Assembly: GCA_051294375.1 (NCBI GenBank)
Contig: CM119263.1
Location: 20,054,115 to 20,118,114 of the forward strand
Direction of reading: 5' to 3'
Length of the DNA stretch: 64,000 nt
Origin: Paraspadella gotoi
Taxonomy: Eukaryota > Chaetognatha
Position 1 is the first letter of the stretch; every line of letters begins with the position of its first letter. Below, piece after piece: positions 54,313 through 64,000 of this stretch. The position numbers and the translations under genes are program-made. The notes under the pieces were generated by a model. The model saw nothing but the letters and a program-made list of their open reading frames with translations. It did no database searches and had not been told where the DNA came from.

Positions 54313-57300
54313 TCAGCATTTTTTGACGAGCGACTTAAGCTTGACGATCTGTTTGAGATCCAAAAAGGGATGACTCTTGAAGATCGCGTCCAGCCTCTTC
54401 AAATCCTCGGCGATGATACCAGAGTTTGCCCAGCGGCGCCAACCTTTCTCCGAGGGCGACGCCGGGTTGGCGCTCTTAGGTGCGGCGTTTTTGGCGGAGT
54501 CGGAGACGACGATCGTCGGCGTGGAGTCGGGATAGAAGAGTCGTAGATATTCAGACGCCGAATATACGTCAAGAGAATTTTTCTTTCCTTTAATTGAATC
54601 AATTAAAACAATTTGTTGAAAGCCAATCAAGTATTTTAATAATTAATTAATCAATTTTCTAAACGAAAAATAAATGAGTAAAAAACCGATAAGGAAATAA
54701 ACAAATAGATAAATAAACTAATTAATCAGTACCGGGCTTCACTTGGACAAAGGCGTATCTCGGCGGGATCGAGGCAACTCCGGTTTGAACGAGGCCGAAA
54801 AAAGGTTCGGGGTCGATGAGGGCGTCGATCATGGAGGGCAGAGATCGAGTCGCCGCCAGCATCTCGTCCCTGGGGTTGAGATGAAGAGCAGTTGAAGCGA
54901 GAGGGATGGTGAAAGACGGGCGAAAAGTATAGTGGTAAGAATTAAGGAAACTGTTGCCCATGAAAATGGGCAAAAGAAATGAGGCTCGGGCTTGAGTTCC
55001 CTCATTAAGCAATTTTAAATAATTGAAATCATTCTAATATTACATTTGCTTTAACTCTATTTATTTTCACTTCTTCTCCATTCTTTTCATCTCCTCCAAC
55101 CTGTTGGTGACGTCCACGACAAGTGACAGCTTTCCGGCGGGCGTCATCGCGCCGCCTCCGTGCAGAAAAAACGGCGTCACGTTCTGGACGACATAGTGGG
55201 CCCAGTAACGCCGCGGGTCGGGTACGATGCTCTCCTGCACGATATCCACGCCCTCGTGAAAGTAAGGAACTTCCGGGTCACAGCAAAGCAGACGCCGGAT
55301 GTAACGCTCGAAGCTTTCGTAGTCGCCCAAGGGTTCCTCGAATCGGTCGCAGAAGCGGATGAGTCGGTCAGCGAAGTGAACGGCTGAGGAAAGAGGGAAG
55401 AGGAAAGGGATGAGGAGAAAACAAGGATAATATATTAGAAGGCAAGGATAAAGAAGTAAAGGTAATTTCCGGGCCTGATTTCTATTCCTCTTTGGACCTC
55501 ACCCGATCGTCCAAAGAGCCAACGATGCCTCAACTTTCCCAAGACAATCTTGTTGCGCCGAGGATCTTTGTAGAAAACGTAGATATCCATCGGAATTCCT
55601 AAAAGCGAAGATCGAAAGTTTTTAAATCAAAAAAGTTAAAATCAAGTCGTGACCGACCCACGACATTCTGCCCGTAGTCCATGAAGGCGAGACTTTTGTA
55701 GCCTAGATCCACTCCTCGAATGTTGCGGCAGCCGTTGGCCAACAGCATTTTTAAGTTGCAGCATCTATCCACGATGAGGTTGACGACGTCGTCGTTGACG
55801 CAGTCCAGCCACGAGACGTCGACGGCGGTGAGCCACTTGGAGCTCATCCTGAGGACACGCTTCAGACCAGGGAGTCGGACGCCGTGGCAGCGGGAAAGGC
55901 GGATCTGACGGAAGGGTTGAGGGCTTGAAGGTTGGGAGGCGTTATGTTGGGTGACATGACATGACTTCATCAGTTGTGACCCGGTCGCTCATTCATTCAA
56001 GCCATCAGCTCAAGACGTCGATCGATCGTAAGCGTGTGGTTCCAATCCAGGACCCGTTCCATTGCTGACAAAGAAGTTATAACTAGTGATTTGTGATGCC
56101 CATTGGGATGGGGCATCTCACTGTTGGCCTTCGTCTCGCTTTGCCAACGCAGAGGGAAATCGTTATGACTGTGGATGGAACGTAATGCCTAGAAGCCAAT
56201 GGATTGGCTGAACGATGGTGGATGTGAGGCAGTGTGAATATACCGCCACAAACTTTCAATTTCCCGACCCATTCCGCAATGAATCCTCAACCAAACGTCT
56301 CTCACTTCCTTCATGATCGTCTTCAGGTTCAAAAACTGTCGGAGATGATCGTCGCTGAGATGACCGGATCGGGCGAAGGCGGCGAGGACGACTTTGGAGC
56401 ATTCGCGCGGGATGCAGGTCATGTGACCGCGGGAGACGTCGAGGCGTCGGTAGACCCGGACGACGCGATCGAGCGCCAGGCGTTGGAGATCGACGACGGG
56501 CGGTCGGGGGGAGGAGAAGACGTAAGAGGGGGAGTCGAGTTGGCGACGCCACGGTGCCAAACCGCCCGTCGATTCGGGGCCGTAGAGATCGTAAAATTCG
56601 TTGGCGATGGAGGGCCAATGTGAAGCGACGTCGTGAATGCTTGAAATTAAGGGAAGGTTGAAGAGTTGTAAGCAGTGAGATTTGCGACTCAATTACCCCC
56701 ATTTCTTCACCTCAACACCCTCTGCCCAGCGAACCACTCCAACAGTTCGTCGGCATCTTCCTCGTCGTGATGCCCCAACTCCTCGTCCTCCTCCCAGTAG
56801 ACGAAGGCGTACTCCTCGGCCGAGAGTGGAGAGCAGCAAGGAAGATCGGAGAGAAGGGGGTTGCCGACGTCGCATCCGTTGGCGATGTTCATGAAGCAGT
56901 AGCTGGAGTGAGGACACAAATTGTAATATTGGTGGGGGTAGTTGTTGATTATGTATAAAATATGTTACCCGATGTCGTCTTCTTTAGTAAGATCGACGAT
57001 AGAGATCATTTCGTCGTTCATTTGATTCATGACTATTTCGTCGGAACAAACCTTAAAGGATAAGATATCGAATTTAAAATCAACTAATAACAAATTAAAA
57101 ATGTTAGTTATAATTTGTTTCGTGTTGGCCAGAATTATATAGAAAGGTCAAATTTCTACTCGGCTTTGTCCCCAGTAAGTCCGGGCAGAAACCGCGAAGT
57201 TGTACTTACCCGGTATCCTTAAACATCTTCAAACATAATTTTAAACAATCAGAAAAGGCAAATGATCTAAAAAGCCTTTAGATGATCTACTTATTTTTTA

Positions 57301-57517
57301 AAGTCATCGTTAACTGACTCAATTATTAAAATCGCTGACCTGAATATTGAGGGCGTTGTCGAGACCCAACCCGACGTGAGTGGTGATGGGAGATATGTCC
57401 TCCAGCCCCGTCATGTCTTCCCTGAAGAGCAGCGCGTCGTGGACGGAGGTCGCCAGGCGATCTGGGTGAAGCGCTCGGCAGTTGAAGGTGAACAGGCGTA
57501 GCAGGCGACGGACGAAT
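54313..57517 (-). CDS. LRR / F-box-LRR-like protein, C-terminal nine exons
   Basis: Exons on the minus strand: 57517-57340, 57051-56969, 56902-56711, 56639-56306, 55904-55658, 55598-55503, 55383-55101, 54869-54733, 54587-54313 (stop TGA). They total 1825 nt with matching phases and GT-AG sites at every join. The part from LQRLALDRVVRVYRRLDVS through IRLSRCHGVRLPGLKRVL, LTAVDVSWLDCVNDDVVNLI and LKMLLANGCRNI has the leucine-rich-repeat rhythm of F-box-LRR substrate receptors (the xxLDVSWCxxVTDxxVxxIxxxC type). The N-terminal part seen has an acidic stretch (YWEEDEELGHHDEEDADELL). After the repeats comes a roughly 200-residue region (RYWAHYVVQNVTPFFLHGGG, IPPRYAFVQVKPG) that I do not recognise. 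No F-box is visible; the 5' exons are missing from the model. A tRNA-headed repeat sits in the intron at 55905-56305. Confidence 0.75.
55975..56200 (+). mobile_element. tRNA-headed SINE-like repeat, copy 2
   Basis: GACCCGGTCGCTCATTCATT, AAGCCATCAGCTCAAGAC and a B box GGTTCCAATCC at 56039-56049 match the head of the copy at 3821. The body differs (GATGCCCATTGGGATGGGGC and onward), so the two share the tRNA-like head but not the tail. It lies in an intron of the LRR gene, antisense to it. Confidence 0.5.
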
Positions 57518-58635
57518 CTGGCGAGAGGGGGAAGTAAAAAAGGCTTTTGGAGGCTATTAAGTAATAGTGAGTGATGATGGGATAAAAAACATTCTCACAA
57601 AAGTAACGCACAATGGTGAAAAAAGGGAAGTTTTGAATGAGGGACAGAAAGAGAGCGTTTAAACAACATGCGGCGGCGAGCGCGTGACAAAAGACTGAGC
57701 GTGAGAATGGGGACTACAAAACAGATCAGTGAAAACGGGTATTGGAGCTCAAGGCAGATTGCGGACGAGAGAAATTCTTCGAGCGGCGCTGATCGGAGGG
57801 GAAAAAAACTGACCATCGAAAGCGGAGAAGCGGAAAATAATTTTTAGTTATTTTTTTAATGGGTTTATCTTTTAACAGAATATGGCGAAGAAAAAAATAA
57901 GTTTGAGAAAAGGAAGAGAAAAGGAAGAGAATCATCAATGGAGTCGGTCAGGCGAATAATTGAAGATAAGAAAACCAACGCAACAGTAAGTAATACGAAA
58001 GCCAAAATGTGAGCGTGAAAGTTTCGGCCAAAAAGAACCATTCTCTTCGATCATTAGATTAGTTAATATTTAATCAAACCCAGAATCGCGACAGCAAACA
58101 TCAACTGGCCTCATGTCGTCTATCTCTAAATAGATATATCGGCTCCCATCGTCTTCCATCGGTTTTTCCGTAAATCGTTTCCCAACAAATAATCCCTTTT
58201 GTTTGGCGTCGCGCGTTTCCTCAGATCAATTCCCTCCCTTTTTTTTTCCAATCGGCCTCCGCGGATCACGAGCGCCGAGCTTTTTCTTTTTTCTTCATTT
58301 TATTTCATGACTTCGCGTCGACTGCATTTTATTACTTTTTTATGTTTCTTTCTTTATTTTAGAGCTCGGGTTAGAACGTAGCATTAATTTTTCAGTATCA
58401 AGTCAAAGTTTTGGATTATACAAAATACATATAATATACATATACGTTCAATTCTAGTTACATTTATGCTACTTCAATGTTTTAGTTTCGAGTTTAAGCT
58501 TTGGCTAATTAGTAATTACATATTAACTAATTTTACATTATTGTTTTGCACATAAAAGAAGTTTCCCAACGAATAATGTTTGCCCAAATAATTTTTCAGA
58601 AGTAATTTGTCCCATCGTCCCTCAGTCCGTTCCCA

Positions 58636-58798
58636 TTACTTGATTGCTTTTATGCCGAAAAGTCGGTAGTGATTGACGGCGGCAACGAGTTTCTGTCGGC
58701 CGCGTATAGGGTTGTCGGCTTCGTAAACGACGTACAACTGGTGGCGTCGATACCCGCACAGTCCGCACGACGACATCGTGAATATGGGGTTCGCGGTC
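58636..58798 (-). CDS. Orphan terminal exon, unidentified gene
   Basis: Minus strand: an acceptor CCATAAAG, then an open frame TANPIFTMSSCGLCGYRRHQ, LYVVYEADNPIRGRQKLVAA and VNHYRLFGIKAIK, then stop TAA (58638-58636). Composition (many GTC/GAC/CGC codons) is like the proven exons nearby. No upstream partner exon could be found up to 61400. It contains a Cys-x-x-Cys pair. No family recognised. Confidence 0.4.
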
Positions 58799-61417
58799 CT
58801 TTATGGGTCAACTGGAAAGGAGAGAGGTTTCGGTTATCGAAATCGGCGAAAGAATTAAGTATGAAGGTTGAATGCGATTGAAAATGTTATGAATATTCCT
58901 TCTCCAACATGTAATTTAATTTTATTAGCTGTCATTCGAATTACATTCATTACGTTTCCGATAATGTAATTATAATTCTTGTTTAAAATCATTTCCGGAG
59001 TTCATTAAAAATATCATTAAAATTGAAATCGAGTAAATAGAAGATAATCTAATTTTAAATTCTTTTTTTTACCTAATGATTACCTTATTGATTAACCGAG
59101 TAAAAAAAAAGCTAGTTTTTTTAGTTTTAAGTTTGTTTATAGTATCACTGATGCGTAAATTCTTCAAAACAAACCTTTGGCTTTGCTCTTTTTTATACTT
59201 CGTCTTTTTTTTTCATGCAAATATTTTTTTTTGCGAAACCCCGAATCCAAAAAATAAAAACGGCGTCAGAAAACCAAGTATTATTTTTAACGAGTTCTCT
59301 CGGCCCGAATCCCAATCTCCCAACGGCTCAGATTTTGCTCGATTCGTATATCGAGCTTCTCTCCATCCATCTAAAATTTCTAAACAAGTTTTGTTTACGT
59401 GTTTATCATCGCGGGGGGATGGGCTCAGCCAACGAAAATCCCGATTCGAAGAAATTATCTGCCATTTTTTGCTTATATTTTTACCCCAAAAAATGGTTTT
59501 ATTTCGTAGAGCCTGTTTCGGTTGACTAATATGTTTAATATGTTCAATAGACGTTTGGTTACGCGTTTCGAAAACGAATTTTGAAAACCTCGAGGATGAA
59601 CGTTGGACGAGGAGACGAAGCGAGAGAAGATGAGGCAAGTGAAATTCGAACAAGATGTAGGGGTGGTGGAGGGCTGGAGGACCTGGAGGTGGTCGTTGGT
59701 TAAACTAAAGGTAGCGTCGAGTCGAGCGAAAAATAATAGTGTTGAATCGGCGACGTCATTGAGAGGTCGTTTAAAATCCCGTGCGAGTTAAAGTACGTAT
59801 AGCCAAAAACAGTAATGATTTCTCACATAGCGAATATGTGATAATAATATGGTTATTTATATGATAACGATCTCAAAATCATGAAAAGGTGATTCGGATG
59901 ATAACGACGAAGATTCAATCGGGAACTTAATTATCGCGTGGATCAGAAATCTCCGCGACGAGGCATCGCGAAATTCGGAGAAAAAATTATGGAAAATGGA
60001 TTCCTTGTGAGAGTAAAAGAAGTGAAAAGGAATGAGAATAGAATAGAAGAGAAAAAAATAAGAAAAGAAAGGAAAGAAAAGAAAAGGAGGAAACAAATTT
60101 TGAATACTAATTCTTTAGGTGGGGGGGAGAAGATTCGTCCTCCACGAGCTAATTTACATAATTAAGGATTTGTGGGGTTCTTTTCTTGCTTCGTCAAGAG
60201 ACGACGACAAAATGGGAGACAGCGGAGACGCTTCTCGGGTAGTCGTTACGTGGACTCGGTGGGACCGTTCACGTGAAACGTTTTTGTCGCTGTTGTTGTT
60301 TTTCAACAGTTAGGATTCGAGGGGAAAATAAGCAAGACGAGACAGAAAAGTGCAAATGAATTCGACCTAGAATCACGTGAAAGGATCTTGACTGAATGAA
60401 AAGTTCACCACGGCCGCGGGAGGCGACGGTCTCGTCGTTTTGATGGGTCTGTCACGACGTGGCCACCACCCTGTGCCACCCATTGACGAAGAGATATCGG
60501 ACAACGGATTGAGTGAAAATCGGAAACCGTTAAGAAGTATGTGAGGGATCGATAAGGGAAGCGACATGGGCCAATTGTTTCCGGGAATCCCCTTTTCTGA
60601 TCGGACTATTAAGAAATTAAACTAAGTGTCCGATAGTGGAGTTTTTGTATTTATTACAGCTTTTATTTATTAATTTATTCTTTTAATAAATTTAAAAACT
60701 TTTACCGAGCAAAAATTCGGGAAATTTTAAATTAAGTTTAATTATCGCTCGAAAGACACTTGGTTTTTAAAATCTCACTAACTTATGAACTTATTAACTT
60801 ATGAAGTTCAATCGCTTATCGTCAGATTGGCCCATGAGCCATTTATATTTTTTTTAAATTTGTTTTCTCCTTCGTTAATTCAAACAAAATATTTCAAACA
60901 GGACTCGACATGGTCAGGCCGTTATTTTACTGTAATTGATCAAAAAATTAAGAATTTTAAAGTTACAAAATTATTTTTTATTTAGTAAAATTAAATATAT
61001 ATTGATCTATTTATTTTTTTCATCTATTTATCTTCTTTTTCCTTCAAAAATATATTTCCTTGTATTGTCTTTAACATATCATTGTAGATGGCATAAACTC
61101 ACGAGACGATTTTGCAAAAAACAAAGGAACAGGGCGTCATGAAATCAAACTCCAGCCTGAAGTCCAGGAGTCCAGGCCCTGCTTTGCTTGTTAACTTTGG
61201 TTGTACCAATTTCATAAAAGCTTTAAAAAAAATGACAGCTGGCTTCTTAAAACATCTCTTTGATGAAAAGTCAGAAACAAATACAATAAATATCAAAGTA
61301 CAAAAATTACATCAGGGTAAATCAACTCCAATATGGATTCGCAACGACACCTAGATCTTCTGAAAAGATTTGGGTACTTCGATCCGCTTCGAACGATTCA
61401 TGGCAAAAAAATATCCA
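58799..61417. other. Interval between LRR-side exons and Patched-related gene
   Basis: No gene supported. 61197-61216 repeats the 20-mer TTGGTTGTACCAATTTCATA found in the dispersed repeats at 19.8 and 24.7 kb. Open stretches at 59213-59650 and 60373-60567 (minus) show no recognisable domain. Confidence 0.4.
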
Positions 61418-64000
61418 CTAAATTAATCTTTGAGGATGAAGCTCGTATTTTGCCGAATGTTTTGCGGGGGCGAATTGGGCGCGCGTCGTTGCGGTTTCGT
61501 CATAAACCGCGTCCGACTTTACTTTCTTCGAGGCGTTGTTGTTGTTGTCGTGGCCTGGGATTTCTTTTGAGGTGTTGCTGCCCGACACCCCGACGGGCGC
61601 GACCCGAGATCCAGCGGAATCGTGCGGCGCAGGTCCGATGTACGAAAGGATGATTGGCAGAAGAATGAGTCCGTGGAACAAACCAAAGACGACTACGCTG
61701 AACAGCACTTTGAAGAAGGTCTGAGAAGATGAAAGGTAGAGATTCTGGAACACAATGGAAAAACAGCAGCAACAAATCGAAGGAATTACGGTGAAGATGA
61801 AGGAGTTGGAACCGGAGAGGAGAACGAAGGCGAGGTAGGTAGAGAAGCCGCCGTTGAAGACTCCAGGTCCCATGATGGAGAGCGTCTTGCGGGCGCGGGC
61901 GTCTCGAGTTCCTTTGGCAGTATTTTCGTTAAAGTTTATTCGTATACTACGTATAAAAATAATAATTCATACGTCTCGTGTCTCACCCTGAACCGTCATG
62001 AAGACGCTGCCGATGTGAGCCGCGTAGTCGACGCAGAGTCCGATGGCGAGCGTCATGCAGGTCCCCGTCACGGCCTCGATGGTCACGTCCCAGTAAAACA
62101 AGACCCCACCTCAAACGGATTATTTTACGTAGTTTATAAATTTGTATTCAATGTGTATTCAATATTTTGGGAATAATCAAATTGATCAAATCAATTTATT
62201 TACTAATCAAATTTGTCGAATCAACAATGAAATAAGCTAATAAATAATTAATAAACTAATCAATCAAACAATCAATCAGCCAATAAATTTAATTTCATCA
62301 ATCAATCTATACGACTCACCCACGTCGACGAGCGTGAAGAGAACGCAGACGACGACGTAGACGCAGGTCAAGGGACTCGCGATGAAGACGAGCGTCGCCA
62401 CGAAGACGCAGGCGAGGGCGATGAGACAGTTTCGGATCAGCTCCTCGCCGATGATCTAAACCAGGAGGATGCATACGTTCGTATCGTTCCAACTTTCAAG
62501 ACCAATTCTCATAAATCTTTATATAAAGTCTCTTTCCCGACCAAATTGAAATCGAAAATATCATTTTGAAACTTACTTCGTTCGCTGTCCAAGGATTGTA
62601 AATGATGGCGTAAGGAAAAGCCTTTTCTAGGGGTTTATTCATGACGAGAGGAACGAGTCTCTTTAACTCGTTCATCCCTCGAATCTCAGAAGACGCTCCG
62701 TCGTAGTCGATGTGCTGAAACTTTACCCGAGATGCCGTCACTGTGCAATTGCTGGATAAAGTCGAGCGAATTTATTATTACGTAAATACCTAAAACCGTG
62801 TGATAAAGATCTAAAAATACGTCCGGCTCCTTCGCCAAACTTACTCATCGGCCAGAATGACGTCGCCCGAATATCTGACTCCGGCGGAGCTCTGCAAAAA
62901 AACGGTGACGTTTTGACAAAGTCCGGATCGCTCGAAGCTTCGTCTCCCGTTCCATTCGTGAAAAGCGGAAAACCAGCTCTCCACGGTACCGTTCTGGAGG
63001 AACGAAACAAAGAACAGTTATGTGTAATTACAATATTTTTCGTTTGACTACTTACTATCTAGAAAAAAAGTATATGACGTAATTCATTTATTCAATAAAA
63101 AGTATATAAAACAAGGGTAAAACATCATGCTAACCTTCTCAATATTTGGTATACCCTTCCTCGGCATCAACTACTGCCTTCCTTTGTCTGGGAATGCTCT
63201 TATACAGAAAATTGAGGTATGACAGTGAAATGTTTTTTGACATCTTTAACGCAATTCTGCGCAGCCCCGATATTAATGTTGCGCATCTTTCCCTCTTTTC
63301 TGAGAGCTATAATAATACTTTTTTGAACCAGAAAGAGGTGCAAGGCCTTTAGCATTGCCAAATTAAAAAAATTATAAAAAAATAACGAACTCTATTTAAA
63401 ATAAAAACAAATAACTAAATACCAAAAATTGTGGAAAATTAAATCCTTTTTTTTTCGCCATTTTTCATTTGAAGTAACAATATTTTTTTGCCTGTAACTT
63501 CTAAACGATTTGACCTACAAAAAAATAGAAGGAAATTCAATATAGATTCCGAAAGGTTCTGATTTTTTTTAAAGTTAAATAAGTTTTCGAGTAGATATCT
63601 TTTATTAAAAATGTCATATACTTTTTTTCCTAGATAGTATATACAACATTTTCGTCGCGGGACCTTAACTTCGCCGCTTCCTTCCAACTGATCGACGAGG
63701 CGTTGGAGTGACTCTTGATCTTTGAAGAGGTCGTCGTGAACGATGTAGACAAATCCGAATTCGCCGGAAGAAGGGAAGAATTTCTTGAGCGACTTCGAGT
63801 ATTGGGACGTTGGGGTGTCGGCTGGAATAGGAAGATTGCGGAAGGTAGAATGTAAAAATGAAGACGGACAATTGACGGCGCACTGTTCATGAATAAACCT
63901 ACTCGCCAAATAAACCATAGGATCGAAATCTTGTTCGATTGATAGAACTCCGTAAAGTCCCCCGGCGAAGAGGCCCAAAGTAATTAGAATGAGAACCGGT
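61418..64000 (-). CDS. Patched-related (PTR/PTCHD-like) membrane protein, C-terminal part
   Basis: Exons on the minus strand: 64000-63903 (partial), 63821-63670, 62993-62845, 62751-62577, 62455-62320, 62109-61987, 61911-61790, 61720-61418 (stop TAG). All joins are GT-AG and in phase. Order: a TM helix (LILITLGLFAGGLYGVLSIE) followed by QDFDPMVYLAS, an extracellular loop (SKSLKKFFPSSGEFGFVYIV, NGTVESWFSAFHEW), then TM helices CLIALACVFVATLVFIASPL and VYVVVCVLFTLVDVGGVLFY. Next come the hallmark AIGLCVDYAAHIGSVFM, then GPGVFNGGFSTYLAFVLLSG and FGLFHGLILLPIILSYIGP. This is the second half of an RND-superfamily permease-like protein of the Patched-related/dispatched type, probably moving or sensing a lipid. 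The tail is polar with a run of Asn. The first half lies right of the window. Confidence 0.9.

Noticed and set aside
55969-55975. Another hammerhead core (CTGATGA on the minus strand)
   Set aside because: No GAAA follows at a usable distance and no stem II can be drawn.

Overview
This is a eukaryotic, almost certainly invertebrate metazoan, genomic window. It has multi-exon genes with GT-AG introns, a kainate-type glutamate receptor, Patched-related sequences, several retroelement and foldback families, and a very heavy load of (AG/CT)n microsatellites. The phylum cannot be fixed from sequence alone. A degenerate interstitial TTAGGG tract, hammerhead-ribozyme retroelements and hairpin-ended repeats containing tetranucleotide cores would suit a lophotrochozoan or another non-arthropod invertebrate, but that is inference. 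There are three assembly gaps (11191-11395, 44792-45006, 45291-45446).

Three spliced genes can be reconstructed, all on the minus strand. (1) 166-29410: 5' and middle part of an ionotropic glutamate receptor of kainate type. Fifteen exons run from the signal peptide through the amino-terminal domain, the S1 glutamate-binding half and M1, to the pore-loop Q/R site; the remainder lies beyond base 1. Codon phases agree at every junction. (2) 54313-57517: the last nine exons (about 608 codons) of a leucine-rich-repeat, F-box-LRR-like protein of unknown function. (3) 61418-64000: the C-terminal eight exons of a Patched-related (sterol-sensing/RND superfamily) membrane protein. A frame-broken Patched-related fragment also lies on the plus strand (18804-19150), inside a receptor intron. 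An orphan terminal exon (58636-58798) belongs to an unidentified gene.

The receptor introns and the 25-kb intergenic interval (29.4-54.3 kb) are packed with mobile DNA. 1.0-2.25 kb: an inverted-repeat remnant with a Penelope-type GIY-YIG endonuclease fragment. 3.8 kb and 56 kb: tRNA-headed SINE-like copies. 5.56-6.16 kb and 12.95-13.56 kb: palindromic (foldback) MITEs. 6.3 kb and 19.6 kb: elements ending in a 28-bp palindrome. 12.8-14.7 kb: a LINE reverse transcriptase broken by one foldback element and by one tRNA-like element that has a clear 4-bp target duplication. 32.7-35.4 kb: a 2.7-kb unit bounded by inverted repeats that carries two hammerhead-ribozyme motifs on the minus strand plus a nearly perfect 117-bp internal inverted repeat.

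The most distinctive signals are the hammerhead-bearing unit at 32.7-35.4 kb, the tRNA-like element with 4-bp duplications (13.9 and 48.5 kb), and the near-perfect short palindromes at 4.3, 32.2 and 48.2 kb. No CRISPR array, operon, bacterial gene or rRNA was seen.
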